Shown piece after piece: positions 7,556-16,207 of a stretch of DNA of 64,000 nucleotides. Every line of letters starts with the position of its first letter. Position 1 is the stretch's first letter. The stretch spans positions 149,475 through 213,474 of the forward strand of contig NZ_CAJHCR010000013.1 in NCBI RefSeq assembly GCF_904848585.1. Direction: 5' to 3'. The notes under the pieces are model-generated. The model saw nothing but the letters and a program-made list of their open reading frames with translations. It was not told the DNA's origin and did not search any database. This DNA comes from Paraburkholderia kirstenboschensis (GTDB taxonomy: Bacteria > Pseudomonadota > Gammaproteobacteria > Burkholderiales > Burkholderiaceae). A program made the translations under genes and the position numbers.

Positions 7556-8775
7556 TGCAAGCCCGTCCCCTCGAAGGTATTCGCGTCGTCGATTACAGCC
7601 ACTTTCTTGCCGGCCCTTATGTCGGACGATGCCTCGCGGCACTCGGCGCGGAAGTCATCAAGGTCGAGCGTCCCGGCAGCGGCGATGCCGGTCGTCAGCA
7701 CGCCACGATTCTCGACGATCAGCAGAGCGCCTATTTCCTGCAGCTCAATATGGGCAAGCGCGGCGTCAGCGTCGACATGAAAGATCCGCGCGGCAAGGCA
7801 TTCATGCAGCGTCTGTGCGATTCGGCAGATGTGTTCATCGAGAACTATCGGCCGGGCGCGCTCGATAAGCTCGGCCTCGGCTATGCCGCGCTGTCCGAGC
7901 GCAATCCGGGCCTCGTCTACTGCTCGATTTCGGCGTATGGACACACTGGACCAGACGCGCATCGCGCGGGCTTTGGTCTCATCGCCGAGGCGAAGAGCGG
8001 CATCATGCAGATGATCGGCAATCCCGGTGAGCCGCCGCCGCTCATGCGCATTTCGCTCGGCGACATGTACACCGGCATTCACGCGGTTGCTGCGATTAAT
8101 GCCGCGCTGCTGGGCCGGGCGAAGAGCGGACGCGGTCAGCATATCGACATGGCGTTGTACGACACGCTGTTCTCCATGCACGAATACGCGGTCCAGTGCT
8201 ACACCATGCAAGGCGTGGTGCCGGAGCAAACCGGTCACGACATGCCGACATCGACGTTATATGGCGTGTTCCGCGCGTCCGATGGCGATCTCGTCATCGC
8301 CGCCCAGGTGGATGATTCGTGGAAGCGATTCGCAACGGTCGTCGAGCAGCACGGCGGTCCGGCCGGCTTCGGCGCCGATGCGCGGTTTCATAGCCTGAAC
8401 GGCCGCAACGCAAATCGTGAAGCCATTCTGTCGGTCGTGACACCGTGGGTGGCGGCGCGCTCCGTTGCGGAGGTGCTGGCGCTGCTCGACAGCGTCGATG
8501 TCCCGAGCGCGAAGGTTCAGCGCATCGACGAGGTCGTCGCCGATCCGCAGATCGTCGCGCGCGGCATGGTGATCGAGCAGGAGCATCCGCGCTTCGGAAA
8601 ACTGCGGCTTCCGAACCTGCCGTTCCGCTTCTCCGACTGCGACACGTCCATCCGCGAAGTGGGCCCCGACCTCGGTCAGCACAACGCGGAAGTCGCGCAA
8701 TCGCTGGGCTTTAGCGCAGCGGAAATCGACGCGATGCAGACCGATGGCGTGCTGTTTTCGAAACCGGGTGCGTGA
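7555..8775 (+). CDS. Class III CoA-transferase (CaiB/BaiF family)
   Basis: A 406-residue protein of normal family length. The opening PLEGIRVVDYSHFLAGPYVG and the GAEVIKVERPGSGD segment are diagnostic. NYRPGALDKLGLGYAALS and YCSISAYGHTGP follow, and D170 in ISLGDMYTG is the expected acyl-anhydride-forming aspartate. These enzymes move CoA between carboxylic acids in the cytoplasm, usually to activate a substrate for beta-oxidation-like steps. The start overlaps the MaoC stop by one base and the stop overlaps the next ATG in the same way, so it is in the middle of a coupled operon. The natural acid is unknown. Confidence 0.9.
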   Translation: MQARPLEGIRVVDYSHFLAGPYVGRCLAALGAEVIKVERPGSGDAGRQHATILDDQQSAYFLQLNMGKRGVSVDMKDPRGKAFMQRLCDSADVFIENYRPGALDKLGLGYAALSERNPGLVYCSISAYGHTGPDAHRAGFGLIAEAKSGIMQMIGNPGEPPPLMRISLGDMYTGIHAVAAINAALLGRAKSGRGQHIDMALYDTLFSMHEYAVQCYTMQGVVPEQTGHDMPTSTLYGVFRASDGDLVIAAQVDDSWKRFATVVEQHGGPAGFGADARFHSLNGRNANREAILSVVTPWVAARSVAEVLALLDSVDVPSAKVQRIDEVVADPQIVARGMVIEQEHPRFGKLRLPNLPFRFSDCDTSIREVGPDLGQHNAEVAQSLGFSAAEIDAMQTDGVLFSKPGA

Positions 8776-9608
8776 TGAGCGATCGATACGCGGTAATCGG
8801 CAATCCGATCGGGCATACGAAATCGCCCCTGATCCATGGTCTTTTCGCAGAGGAGACCGGACAGGACATGACGTATGGCGCCATCGAAGGGCCGCTGGAA
8901 CCGGCCGATGCCTTCGCAGATACGGTGAGAACCTTCATTGCGGCGGGCGGCAAGGGCATGAACGTCACCGCGCCCTTCAAGCTGCAAGCGTTCGCCATGG
9001 CCGACGAGCGCAGCGAAAGGGCCGCGCTCGCGGGGGCGGTCAACGCGATGAAGTTCGAGAACGGCCGCATCGTGGCCGAGAACTTCGACGGCGTGGGCCT
9101 TGTGCGTGACATCGAAATCAACCTGCATCAGCCGATGGCGGGCAAGCGCGTGCTCGTCCTGGGCGCGGGCGGTGCGGTGCGCGGCGCGTTGCTCCCCTTC
9201 ATTGCGGCGCGGCCTGCGCGACTCGTCATCGCCAACCGGAATGTGGAGAAAGCAAGGGCGCTAGTCGGTCAGGTGGCGGCGGACGCAACGCTGACCGCGT
9301 GCGGCTATGCGGAGCTTGAATCGATGGAACAGTTCGACCTCGTTGTCAACGCGACGTCCGCGAGCCTGACCGGGCAACTGCCGCCCGTTCCGCCGGGCGT
9401 CTTCAGCGCGAGCGGCACAGCCTATGAACTCGCGTACGGAAAGGGCCTCACGCCGTTCCTGCGGCTCGCGCGCAATGCTGGTGTGCAAGGCATCGCCGAT
9501 GGCGTCGGCATGCTGGTGGAACAGGCCGCCGAAGCATTCGCATGGTGGCGGGGCGTTCGTCCGCGCACGCACGCGATCATCGACCGTCTCACCGTTCCGC
9601 TCGATTGA
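8775..9608 (+). CDS. Shikimate/quinate dehydrogenase-like protein (AroE family)
   Basis: 277 residues with all landmarks of AroE. NPIGHTKSP is the substrate serine loop (the usual S-x-S is T-x-S); GMNVTAPFK supplies catalytic Lys69; GAVNA gives Asn90; FDGVGL gives catalytic Asp105; VLGAGGAVRGAL is the nucleotide loop; DGVGMLVEQAA gives the ring-binding Gln. One oddity is visible: the Thr before the catalytic Asp (N-T-D-G in housekeeping AroE) is Phe. With its place in a CoA-transferase operon this argues for a catabolic paralogue acting on quinate, shikimate or a related acid. A GTG just upstream is an alternative start; ATG in TGATG is preferred. Confidence 0.85.
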   Translation: MSDRYAVIGNPIGHTKSPLIHGLFAEETGQDMTYGAIEGPLEPADAFADTVRTFIAAGGKGMNVTAPFKLQAFAMADERSERAALAGAVNAMKFENGRIVAENFDGVGLVRDIEINLHQPMAGKRVLVLGAGGAVRGALLPFIAARPARLVIANRNVEKARALVGQVAADATLTACGYAELESMEQFDLVVNATSASLTGQLPPVPPGVFSASGTAYELAYGKGLTPFLRLARNAGVQGIADGVGMLVEQAAEAFAWWRGVRPRTHAIIDRLTVPLD

Positions 9609-9621
9609 TGTGACGAGGCAA

Positions 9622-9723
9622 CGCCGCGGTTCGGCCGTGGCTTACAACCTCGCCGTCGTCACTGGCAGCAGCGCGCCGTTCGCCGCGATGTTGATTCAGG
9701 CACATACCAATGGCGCGACCTGA
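9622..9723 (+). pseudogene. Possible C-terminal remnant of an MFS/MHS transporter
   Basis: About 33 codons read GSAVAYNLAVVTGSSAPFAA then MLIQAHTNGAT and a stop. The G-x-A-x-A-Y-N-L-A-V pattern followed by a small-residue turn and AP is typical of the eleventh helix of MHS sugar/acid transporters. No start codon or remaining transporter is present. It may be the trace of a transporter once encoded inside this operon and now replaced by the copy at 11471. The match is short, so the call is tentative. Confidence 0.35.
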
Positions 9724-9805
9724 CCGATCGTTGTATTCAGTATCGTGTTCGATCTGATTTCGATGTGGCCGATTCACGCTGGCCCCGAAAGCCATGGAGA
9801 GTGGT

Positions 9806-10858
9806 ATGACGAAAACGCGTATCGCCGTGGCGGGTGCCGGCTATATCGGTCTGGAACATATTCGTGTCGCCCGCGAAAGCGAGACTTGCGTCCTCTCGGC
9901 GGTGGTCGATCCGTCCGACGCGGCGGACGCCATTGCCGCGAAAGCAGGCGTGCCCCATTACCGCTCGCTCGACGAACTCTTCGAGAGGGATCGTCCAGAC
10001 GGCGTGGTCCTTGCAACGCCGAACACCCTTCACGTAGACCACGCGCGCTCGAGCATGCAGGCCGGCGTGCCGATGCTGCTGGAGAAGCCCATCGCCCCCA
10101 CGGTCGAGCAGGCGGAAGCACTCGTTGCCGATGTCGACCGCTACGGCGTGAGCGTGTTGATCGGTCATCATCGCGCACACAGTCCGATCATGGCGCGCGC
10201 GAAGGAGATCATCGACGAAGGAAGGCTCGGGTCGCTAGTCGCGGTGATGGGTAGCGCAATGTTCTTCAAGCCCGATCAGTACTTCGCGGACGCGCCATGG
10301 CGGAAGGAACCGGGCGCAGGCCCGATCCTGCTCAACATGATTCACGAGATCCATAACCTGCGGATGCTGTGCGGCGACATCGTGGCGGTGCAGGCGTTTT
10401 CGTCGAACGCGACGCGCGGCTTTGCAGTCGAGGATACCGTCGCTGTTAATTTGCGTTTTGCGAGCGGCGCACTCGGCACGTTTCTTTTGTCGGATACCGC
10501 CGCCAGCGCGCGCAGTTGGGAACAGACCTCGCAAGAGAACACTGCCTATACGTCGTATGCCGATGAAGACTGCTATGTGATTGCCGGCACCTTCGGATCA
10601 TTGTCGATTCCCACCATGCGCCTCAAGACCTACGCAAAAGCCGAGGATCGATCCTGGTGGAAGCCGTTCAATGTCAGTGTGGCCGACATGACGCGCGGCG
10701 ATCCGCTCAAGTATCAAATGGAACACTTCGGGCAAGTCGTGCGAGGCGAAGCAAAACCGATCGTCACCGCGCGCGACGGCCTGCAAAATCTGCGCATCAC
10801 CGAGGCGATCGTGAAAGCCGCGAAAACCGGCGCAGTCGTCGAGACGACGCCACTCTAA
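9806..10858 (+). CDS. Gfo/Idh/MocA family NAD(P)-dependent oxidoreductase
   Basis: 350 residues. The N-terminal Rossmann domain has VAGAGYIGLEHIRVA and the family signature LLEKPIAPTVEQAEAL (E-K-P with catalytic lysine). The C-terminal alpha/beta domain includes GPILLNMIHEIHNLRMLCGD, with the H-x-x-D-like catalytic helix. Members oxidise or reduce sugars, inositols and polyhydroxy cyclic acids. A GGAGAGTGG site places the start at 9806; an upstream ATG at 9794 lies within that site. It follows the AroE-like gene by about 200 bases and precedes the AroQ-like gene by 19, so it probably acts on the same cyclic polyol-acid route. Confidence 0.85.
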   Translation: MTKTRIAVAGAGYIGLEHIRVARESETCVLSAVVDPSDAADAIAAKAGVPHYRSLDELFERDRPDGVVLATPNTLHVDHARSSMQAGVPMLLEKPIAPTVEQAEALVADVDRYGVSVLIGHHRAHSPIMARAKEIIDEGRLGSLVAVMGSAMFFKPDQYFADAPWRKEPGAGPILLNMIHEIHNLRMLCGDIVAVQAFSSNATRGFAVEDTVAVNLRFASGALGTFLLSDTAASARSWEQTSQENTAYTSYADEDCYVIAGTFGSLSIPTMRLKTYAKAEDRSWWKPFNVSVADMTRGDPLKYQMEHFGQVVRGEAKPIVTARDGLQNLRITEAIVKAAKTGAVVETTPL

Positions 10859-10877
10859 ACCTGGATACGGATAACCG

Positions 10878-11315
10878 ATGAAATCTTTCCTCATGCTGCA
10901 CGGCATCAACCACAACATGTTCGGCAAGCGCGATCCCGTTCAATACGGAACGGCCACGCTCGCCGACATCGATGCTCAACTTCAGGCGCTAGCCAACGAG
11001 CTTGGCGTCACGGTCGAGAGCTATCAGACCAACAGCGAAGGCGACATGTGTTCGCGGATCCATCAAGCCTTCGTCGATAAAGTCGATGGCGTGCTCATCA
11101 ATGCGGGCGCGTGGACGCACTATAGCTATGGCATCCGCGACGCGCTCGCCATACTGACGGTGCCCATCGTCGAGATTCATATGTCGAACATCCACGCGCG
11201 CGAAGCCTTTCGCCATCATTCAGTGTTCGCCGAAATCGTGAAGGGGCAAATCTGCGGCTTCGGCATCGACAGTTATTCGCTTGGACTGCGGGCGGCGGTG
11301 TCGGCGGCGGCCTGA
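10878..11315 (+). CDS. Type II 3-dehydroquinate dehydratase-like protein (AroQ family)
   Basis: 145 residues, the normal length of type II dehydroquinases. The active-site pieces are kept: GINHNMFGKRDP with Asn11, Asn13 and Arg18; Tyr23 (the catalytic base) in VQYG; LINAGAWTH; VEIHMSNIHARE with His101; FRHHS. Substitutions around them (I, H, M and F in the first loop; Trp for the usual Tyr in GAYTH) set it apart from housekeeping AroQ. It probably interconverts dehydroquinate and dehydroshikimate, or a close analogue, in catabolism. Last gene of the operon; a strong terminator follows. Confidence 0.85.
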   Translation: MKSFLMLHGINHNMFGKRDPVQYGTATLADIDAQLQALANELGVTVESYQTNSEGDMCSRIHQAFVDKVDGVLINAGAWTHYSYGIRDALAILTVPIVEIHMSNIHAREAFRHHSVFAEIVKGQICGFGIDSYSLGLRAAVSAAA

Positions 11316-11434
11316 TATTTGATGCGTCGGCCCATGCGCGGCGCAGGAACGCGGCCCTTTCTCGCATTGATGTGACGGGGTCGAAGTTGATGCCGCATTC
11401 GCGGCTCCTGGTGTTGCGTTGACGAGAAGGCACG

Positions 11435-11465
11435 AACGGGCGCATCGACTGATGCGCCCGTTTAT
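11435..11465. terminator. Bidirectional Rho-independent terminator
   Basis: A perfect 12-base stem, AACGGGCGCATC and its complement, around a GACT loop, with A and T tracts on the two sides. It lies between the convergent ends of the AroQ-like gene and the MHS transporter gene and can serve both. Confidence 0.75.
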
Positions 11466-11470
11466 GCGCA

Positions 11471-12916
11471 TCAGCGCGTTTGCACGAGCGCTTTCGCGAG
11501 TCTTGCTTCGCCCAATGCCTCTTCGCGAAGCTGACCGTATTGTTCCTTTGGAATCGGCACCGCGTCCTTCTTCCCAAGGTCGTCGAGACGCACGCGATAC
11601 GTTTCTCGCGCACTCCATGCGGACAGCGCCGAGACGATCGTGGCGCCCAGCGTGATCGAGCCGATCATCAGCGGCACATTGTGCGATCCCGGCGGCGCGA
11701 CTGCCGCGAAGAGCGCGGGAAGCAGCGCGGTAATGGTCGTCCCGATGTTCTGTGCGATCGCCATCGCGGAGACGCGAAAGCGCGTGGGGAACAGTTCCGG
11801 ATAGTAGCCGGGGAAGACCGCGTTATAGCCTTGGTAGACCACGCCCCACATGAGTATCGACATCACAAAGGCAACTGGCAGGTTGTGAATGCTGATCGCA
11901 TACAGATAAGCGAACGAAAGAAGACCGGAACAGAGCGCGCCGAAGATCATCGGCGTCCTCCGCCCGATGCGGTCCGAGAGATTGCCGACATACGGAATGA
12001 CGAGCACCGCCACGATGTTGCCGACCACCGGAATCCACAGATACACGCTCGCATGGAAGTTGATGCCATAGGCGGGCTGCACCGCATACGCAGCGCCGAA
12101 GATTGTGGTGACGACCGGTATCACGTTCATGAACGCCATGCACATGACGCGAAGCATGTCAGGCCAGCTGTACTTGAACGCTTCGAGGACTGGCGCACGC
12201 GCGACCTGACCGCTCGCGTCTTCCTTCGCAAATGCGGCCGTTTCGTCGACTTCACGTCGAATGATGAAGCCTGCAATCAGGACGACCGCGCTGAGCAGGA
12301 ACGGAATGCGCCAGCCCCATGCGACGAAGGCGTCTTCCGGCATGTAGTACGCAAGCGGCAGGAAGACGGCGGCGGCCAGAATCTGACCGGCTTGCACACC
12401 TTGCAACGTGAAGCTCGCAAAGTAGCCGCGTCGGCCGAATGGGGCCTGTTCCATGATCATCGAACTGGCGCCTGAGATTTCGCCTGCGACGGCAAAGCCT
12501 TGAACCAGGCGCAAAATCACCAGCAGCGCCGGCGCGAGCATGCCGACCGATTGATACGTGGGCAAAAAGCCGACGGCCATCGTGGAAAAACCCATCAGGA
12601 ACATGCAAATCAGGAGCACGGTCTTGCGCCCGTGGGTATCGCCCCAATGACCAAGAACGAACGCGCCGATGGGCCGCGCCACATACCCCACGCCATACGT
12701 CGCCAGCGAGGCCACGATCGCGATTTTTGGATCGCCTTTGGGAAAGAAGATCTGAGGAAAGATCAACGCCGCAGCTTGCGCGTAAATAAAGAAGTCGTAG
12801 TACTCGAGCGCGGAACCTATCCAGCCGCTTGCTCGCGCTTTCCGTGCCTGTTTGCGCGCTCTTTCATCCAGGCGCCCGTCAATTGCGCCGCCTTGCCGCG
12901 GCATTCCTTTGTCCAT
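11471..12916 (-). CDS. MHS-family (MFS) organic acid/proton symporter
   Basis: 481 residues with twelve predicted membrane spans. Family marks: GSALEYYDFFIYAQAAAL in the first helix, ARPIGAFVLGHWGDTHGRK in the loop between helices 2 and 3, RLVQGFAVAGEISGA, and LSDRIGRRTPMI. This is the group of ShiA, citrate, ketoglutarate and proline/betaine symporters. An AGGAG site before 12916 fixes the start; an extension toward 13102 runs through the promoter. It is divergent from the LysR gene and shares its operator with the operon at 5752, so it most likely imports that operon's substrate, possibly a quinate- or shikimate-like acid. Confidence 0.9.
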   Translation of the reverse strand: MDKGMPRQGGAIDGRLDERARKQARKARASGWIGSALEYYDFFIYAQAAALIFPQIFFPKGDPKIAIVASLATYGVGYVARPIGAFVLGHWGDTHGRKTVLLICMFLMGFSTMAVGFLPTYQSVGMLAPALLVILRLVQGFAVAGEISGASSMIMEQAPFGRRGYFASFTLQGVQAGQILAAAVFLPLAYYMPEDAFVAWGWRIPFLLSAVVLIAGFIIRREVDETAAFAKEDASGQVARAPVLEAFKYSWPDMLRVMCMAFMNVIPVVTTIFGAAYAVQPAYGINFHASVYLWIPVVGNIVAVLVIPYVGNLSDRIGRRTPMIFGALCSGLLSFAYLYAISIHNLPVAFVMSILMWGVVYQGYNAVFPGYYPELFPTRFRVSAMAIAQNIGTTITALLPALFAAVAPPGSHNVPLMIGSITLGATIVSALSAWSARETYRVRLDDLGKKDAVPIPKEQYGQLREEALGEARLAKALVQTR

Positions 12917-13021
12917 GAACGTCTCCTGATTTTGAATTGACTGGAGCAGCATCGTCGGCTGCATCTCTGGCGGCTCGAACGTGGCCGTTCGCACGCAACG
13001 GCGCGCTTTCGTGCCCAAATC

Positions 13022-13079
13022 AAGATACGGGGATGGACCCCTAGGCGCAATGCAATGGATACAATGACGGCATTGCGTT
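13022..13079 (-). promoter_or_regulatory. Operator and promoter of the MHS transporter / LysR divergent region
   Basis: On the + strand AATGCAATG (13049-13057), 13-base spacer, CATTGCGTT (13071-13079). Read on the - strand, the proximal arm runs into TTGCGC (13045-13050) and, 17 bases on, TATCTT (13022-13027), about 105 bases before the transporter ATG. The promoter-proximal arm, CATTGCATTGC, is identical to that at 5692-5702. The palindrome lies just upstream of the LysR start, as expected for an autoregulated divergent pair. Confidence 0.65.
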
Positions 13080-13092
13080 GGACAATACCGCC

Positions 13093-13998
13093 ATGAGCAC
13101 ATCCGAACTACCCGATCTCAAGCTGCTCCAGCTATTCGATCTGCTGTACGACGTGCGCAGCGTCACGCGGGCTGCAGATCAACTCGGACAGAGTCAGCCC
13201 ACGGTTAGCATCTGGCTGGGACGTCTGCGCGAACATCTGCAAGACCCATTGTTCGTCCGCACGCCGGGCGGCATGACGCCGACACCCCAGGCGGACGCAC
13301 TGATCGGACCGTGCAGGGAGATACTGGAGTCGCTTCGCCGATTTTCCGCATGGGAAATTTCATTCGACGCGACTACGGCGAAGCGCCGCTTTCGTATTTG
13401 CATGACCGATGCCAGTCACATCACGCTGCTTCCGCGCATGCTGGCACATGTACGCGCGCATGCGCCGGGCATTCGGCTGGAAGCCGCGAGAATCGATGGA
13501 AATACGGAGCGCGCGCTGGAATCCGGCGAGGCCGATCTGGCGATCGGGCATGTACCGTGGCTCGGCAGCGGGATGTATCAGCAACAGCTTTATATGCAGG
13601 ATTGGGTGTGCCTCGCCAATCCGAATCACCCGCGCGTGCGCTCTAGGCTGAGCATGAAGCAGTACTGTAGCGAGGGGCACGTGATCATCGCCGCCGGGAC
13701 GGGCGCGCAATTGCTGGAGCAGGCGCTGTTGCGCGAGAACATAGAACGCGATGTGGTGCTAGAGCTTCCGGGCATGCTCGGTCTGGGGTCAATCATCAAG
13801 TCGACGGATCTTATTGCCACGTTGCCGCGCAACATCGGGGAAACACTGGCAAGAGTGAACGATATCGCGGTCCATTCCTGTCCGTTTCCGGTCGATAAAT
13901 TCGCGGTGCGGCAGCATTGGCACGCGAAGTACCATCACGAGGCAGGCAATCGCTGGTTGCGATCCGTTGTGGCCGATTTGTTTTCGAGTAGAAGTTAG
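13093..13998 (+). CDS. LysR family transcriptional regulator
   Basis: 301 residues. The winged helix-turn-helix is clear: LKLLQLFDLLYDVRSVTRAADQ and QPTVSIWLGRLREHLQDPLF, then VRTPGGMTPTPQA. The effector domain follows from KRRFRICMTDASH, with the type-2 periplasmic-binding fold. The ATG at 13093 follows the operator closely; an upstream in-frame start at 13078 overlaps it. It is divergent from the MHS transporter and very likely controls it and, through the shared palindrome, the operon at 5752-11315. The inducer is probably the transported acid or an early intermediate. Confidence 0.9.
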   Translation: MSTSELPDLKLLQLFDLLYDVRSVTRAADQLGQSQPTVSIWLGRLREHLQDPLFVRTPGGMTPTPQADALIGPCREILESLRRFSAWEISFDATTAKRRFRICMTDASHITLLPRMLAHVRAHAPGIRLEAARIDGNTERALESGEADLAIGHVPWLGSGMYQQQLYMQDWVCLANPNHPRVRSRLSMKQYCSEGHVIIAAGTGAQLLEQALLRENIERDVVLELPGMLGLGSIIKSTDLIATLPRNIGETLARVNDIAVHSCPFPVDKFAVRQHWHAKYHHEAGNRWLRSVVADLFSSRS

Positions 13999-14193
13999 TA
14001 TCGCGTGAGTCGGCCAATACAAGGGCGGCTTTCCTGCTGCAACCACGCGTCGCTTAGGGTGCCCCGCAAATCTGTTATCTGGACCGACCGTGCGAATGGC
14101 GGCTGTGGGGTGCGTCGCGTTCTGTCGATACCAGCCATCCTGGTGGTGCAGGCCTCGGATACCAGTAGCATGAGTCAGTCACCGCATCGTCAG

Positions 14194-15801
14194 TCACGGT
14201 GCGGCGGCAGGAACTTCGCCATCGTTCAACGGATCGTCGGTGAGCTCATCTGCACCTACCTGGATTGCCCGCTCCGCCGCAGACTCGGTTGTCTTCCCTG
14301 AATCCGTGGACTGGCTGGGTGCTCCCGATGGGCGAACAGGCTCGCTGATAGCCGCGTCCAGCCGTGCTGAGACATACGGAAAGAACGGATTCGACGCGAT
14401 GCGAAAGAGCGTATCCAGACTAAGAATGAGTCCTCCCCGCTCTCCGCGTGGGACGAGAGTGCCCAGTGCGACGCCATACCTGGAGGCCGACGCCTCATCG
14501 GGGCGCGTCCCGTACAGTGGATCATCGGGGGGAAAGGGAATGGCGACGTGCGACAGGGAGAACACTTGTGACGGGTAAATGAGATCAAGCGCGCGGGTTT
14601 GCCAATGCAAGCTGCCCGGTTCCACCACGCGCTCCTGCATGTTCTCGGAGCCGGACGCAGCATTTGCGATGACCGTGATCCGGTAGGCAACAGGTAAACG
14701 CGGCATCACGCGTGACAGTGCCAGCGGCGACGCAGGATTGAGGATCTGGCTTAGTTTCGCCCGCCGGTTCACGTCGAATAACACTAGCTCACTCCCGTTT
14801 GATGGGAGGTATGCGTACATTGCCGCAAGAATCGCCCGTGTGCTCACGGTCGAATCGATAACGGACTGGAATGTTAGTACTGGCGGAAGCGCTCGCAGTC
14901 GGTCCGCTCTCGCCAGACGAACCAGTTCCTCCTGCAATGCTGTTGTTAGCCGGTGAGATTGCGTCGCGCCATTCACCGGGAATGAGTTGTATTTGAAAGG
15001 ATTGAATTCCGGCACTATGCCGAGCCAGGCAGCTTTCGCAAAAGGCGGCAGCAGCGCAGGAAGTGACGCAAGACCGGCAAAACGGGCGTACCGTGTCACG
15101 CCAATCATCGGTGAGAACAGAATGATCCGTTGCGGACGGACCAGTCGACGATCTTCGAGACTATCCAGCGCGTACTTCATCGCAAGCGCACCACCATTCG
15201 AAAATCCGATCACGTGCAGCGGATGACCTGGCCCGACACGATGCGCGGCTTCACGCATGGCCAGCCGCGTTGCTGCCATCCAGGTCTCCCAGTCGGTGTC
15301 GGTCAGCCCCGCCGGTACTGTTCCGTGACCTGGAAGACGAATGCCGATCGCAATGAACCCATGTGCGACGTAGATCCGTGCAATGTGCCGGAGGCTGTAC
15401 GGAGAATCGGTCAAACCGTGCAGCAGCACGACAGCGCCCACCGGCTGCCCGGACGGTAGCATCTCGTACGAGCGGTTCCAGTCATGGTCAAAACGCGGCG
15501 GATAGACGGGGCTCTTTGCAAAGTATCGATTTGATGCGACCTGCGCGGACGCCGGCAAACGATCAGTGACTTCACGGCGCACCTGTTGAAAAAGCAAGTC
15601 CTCATGCTTCAGATACGCATTCCAGTCGGAGTCGTCGATTTGCCCGGCAGTCAGCTCCTGCGGTACATAGGTATGCCAGAGTTCAAGCGGAGGACCCGTG
15701 CGCGAGTCGTACGCACGAAGGCCAAGTAGAAGTACAGACAATGCGGCGACGCACAGCAAAGCTAGCCACACCATTTTCACGAAGCGCGCACGTGGTTCCA
15801 T
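14194..15801 (-). CDS. Membrane-anchored alpha/beta hydrolase (lysophospholipase/lipase-like)
   Basis: 535 residues, longer than a minimal hydrolase. A single membrane helix near residues 10-29 (VWLALLCVAALSVLLLGL) suggests an inner-membrane anchor with the enzyme outside. The core has the oxyanion loop VVLLHGLTDSP (near 125), RLPGHGTVPAGL, and the nucleophile elbow GFSNGG with Ser201. The long C-terminal part (300-535) is less conserved and ends in a low-complexity, acidic tail. Substrate is probably an acylglycerol or ester. It stands alone: LysR on one side, nuoN-like on the other. Confidence 0.75.
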   Translation of the reverse strand: MEPRARFVKMVWLALLCVAALSVLLLGLRAYDSRTGPPLELWHTYVPQELTAGQIDDSDWNAYLKHEDLLFQQVRREVTDRLPASAQVASNRYFAKSPVYPPRFDHDWNRSYEMLPSGQPVGAVVLLHGLTDSPYSLRHIARIYVAHGFIAIGIRLPGHGTVPAGLTDTDWETWMAATRLAMREAAHRVGPGHPLHVIGFSNGGALAMKYALDSLEDRRLVRPQRIILFSPMIGVTRYARFAGLASLPALLPPFAKAAWLGIVPEFNPFKYNSFPVNGATQSHRLTTALQEELVRLARADRLRALPPVLTFQSVIDSTVSTRAILAAMYAYLPSNGSELVLFDVNRRAKLSQILNPASPLALSRVMPRLPVAYRITVIANAASGSENMQERVVEPGSLHWQTRALDLIYPSQVFSLSHVAIPFPPDDPLYGTRPDEASASRYGVALGTLVPRGERGGLILSLDTLFRIASNPFFPYVSARLDAAISEPVRPSGAPSQSTDSGKTTESAAERAIQVGADELTDDPLNDGEVPAAAP

Positions 15802-16207
15802 TTTCCGGTATCTCGACGGTTACTCATGCAATGACCAAACTATCCGGTCAGCACGATATGCATGTTGGCGTTCGTCTGGCTGTTGCTCCTGTTTCCAGCA
15901 AGGTGCGCGTCAAGGAACTGTTTCTTTGTGACCGGGACAGTCACGACGGGCGCACACCTGGAGGCTGATTAATAATCACTAGATGCCGGGAAGCCGGCGT
16001 TAGCAAGCATGTGACCTGAAAGAAACGATCAGTTGAACAAGCCGCAACGAAAAGACCACGTACGCAACGCCCAGAGCAACCTGTAATGCAAGCTTGCACA
16101 AAAGAGCTGCATTGGCTTTTCACTGCGTCCCCCTCAACACTCTCAAACAATCTGCGTCTCGCTGGCTGGTCCAGTGAGGACTATGAAACGCCCACTTCCG
16201 GTCCACA
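15802..16207. other. Intergenic region, no gene seen
   Basis: About 400 bases between the start of the hydrolase and the end of the nuoN-like gene. Short open frames are present but none has a ribosome site with recognisable protein content. I see no RNA gene or clear terminator. Confidence 0.5.

Noticed and set aside
11480..12475. A 331-codon open frame on the + strand
   Set aside because: Antisense to the MHS transporter; charged, repetitive composition and no ribosome site.
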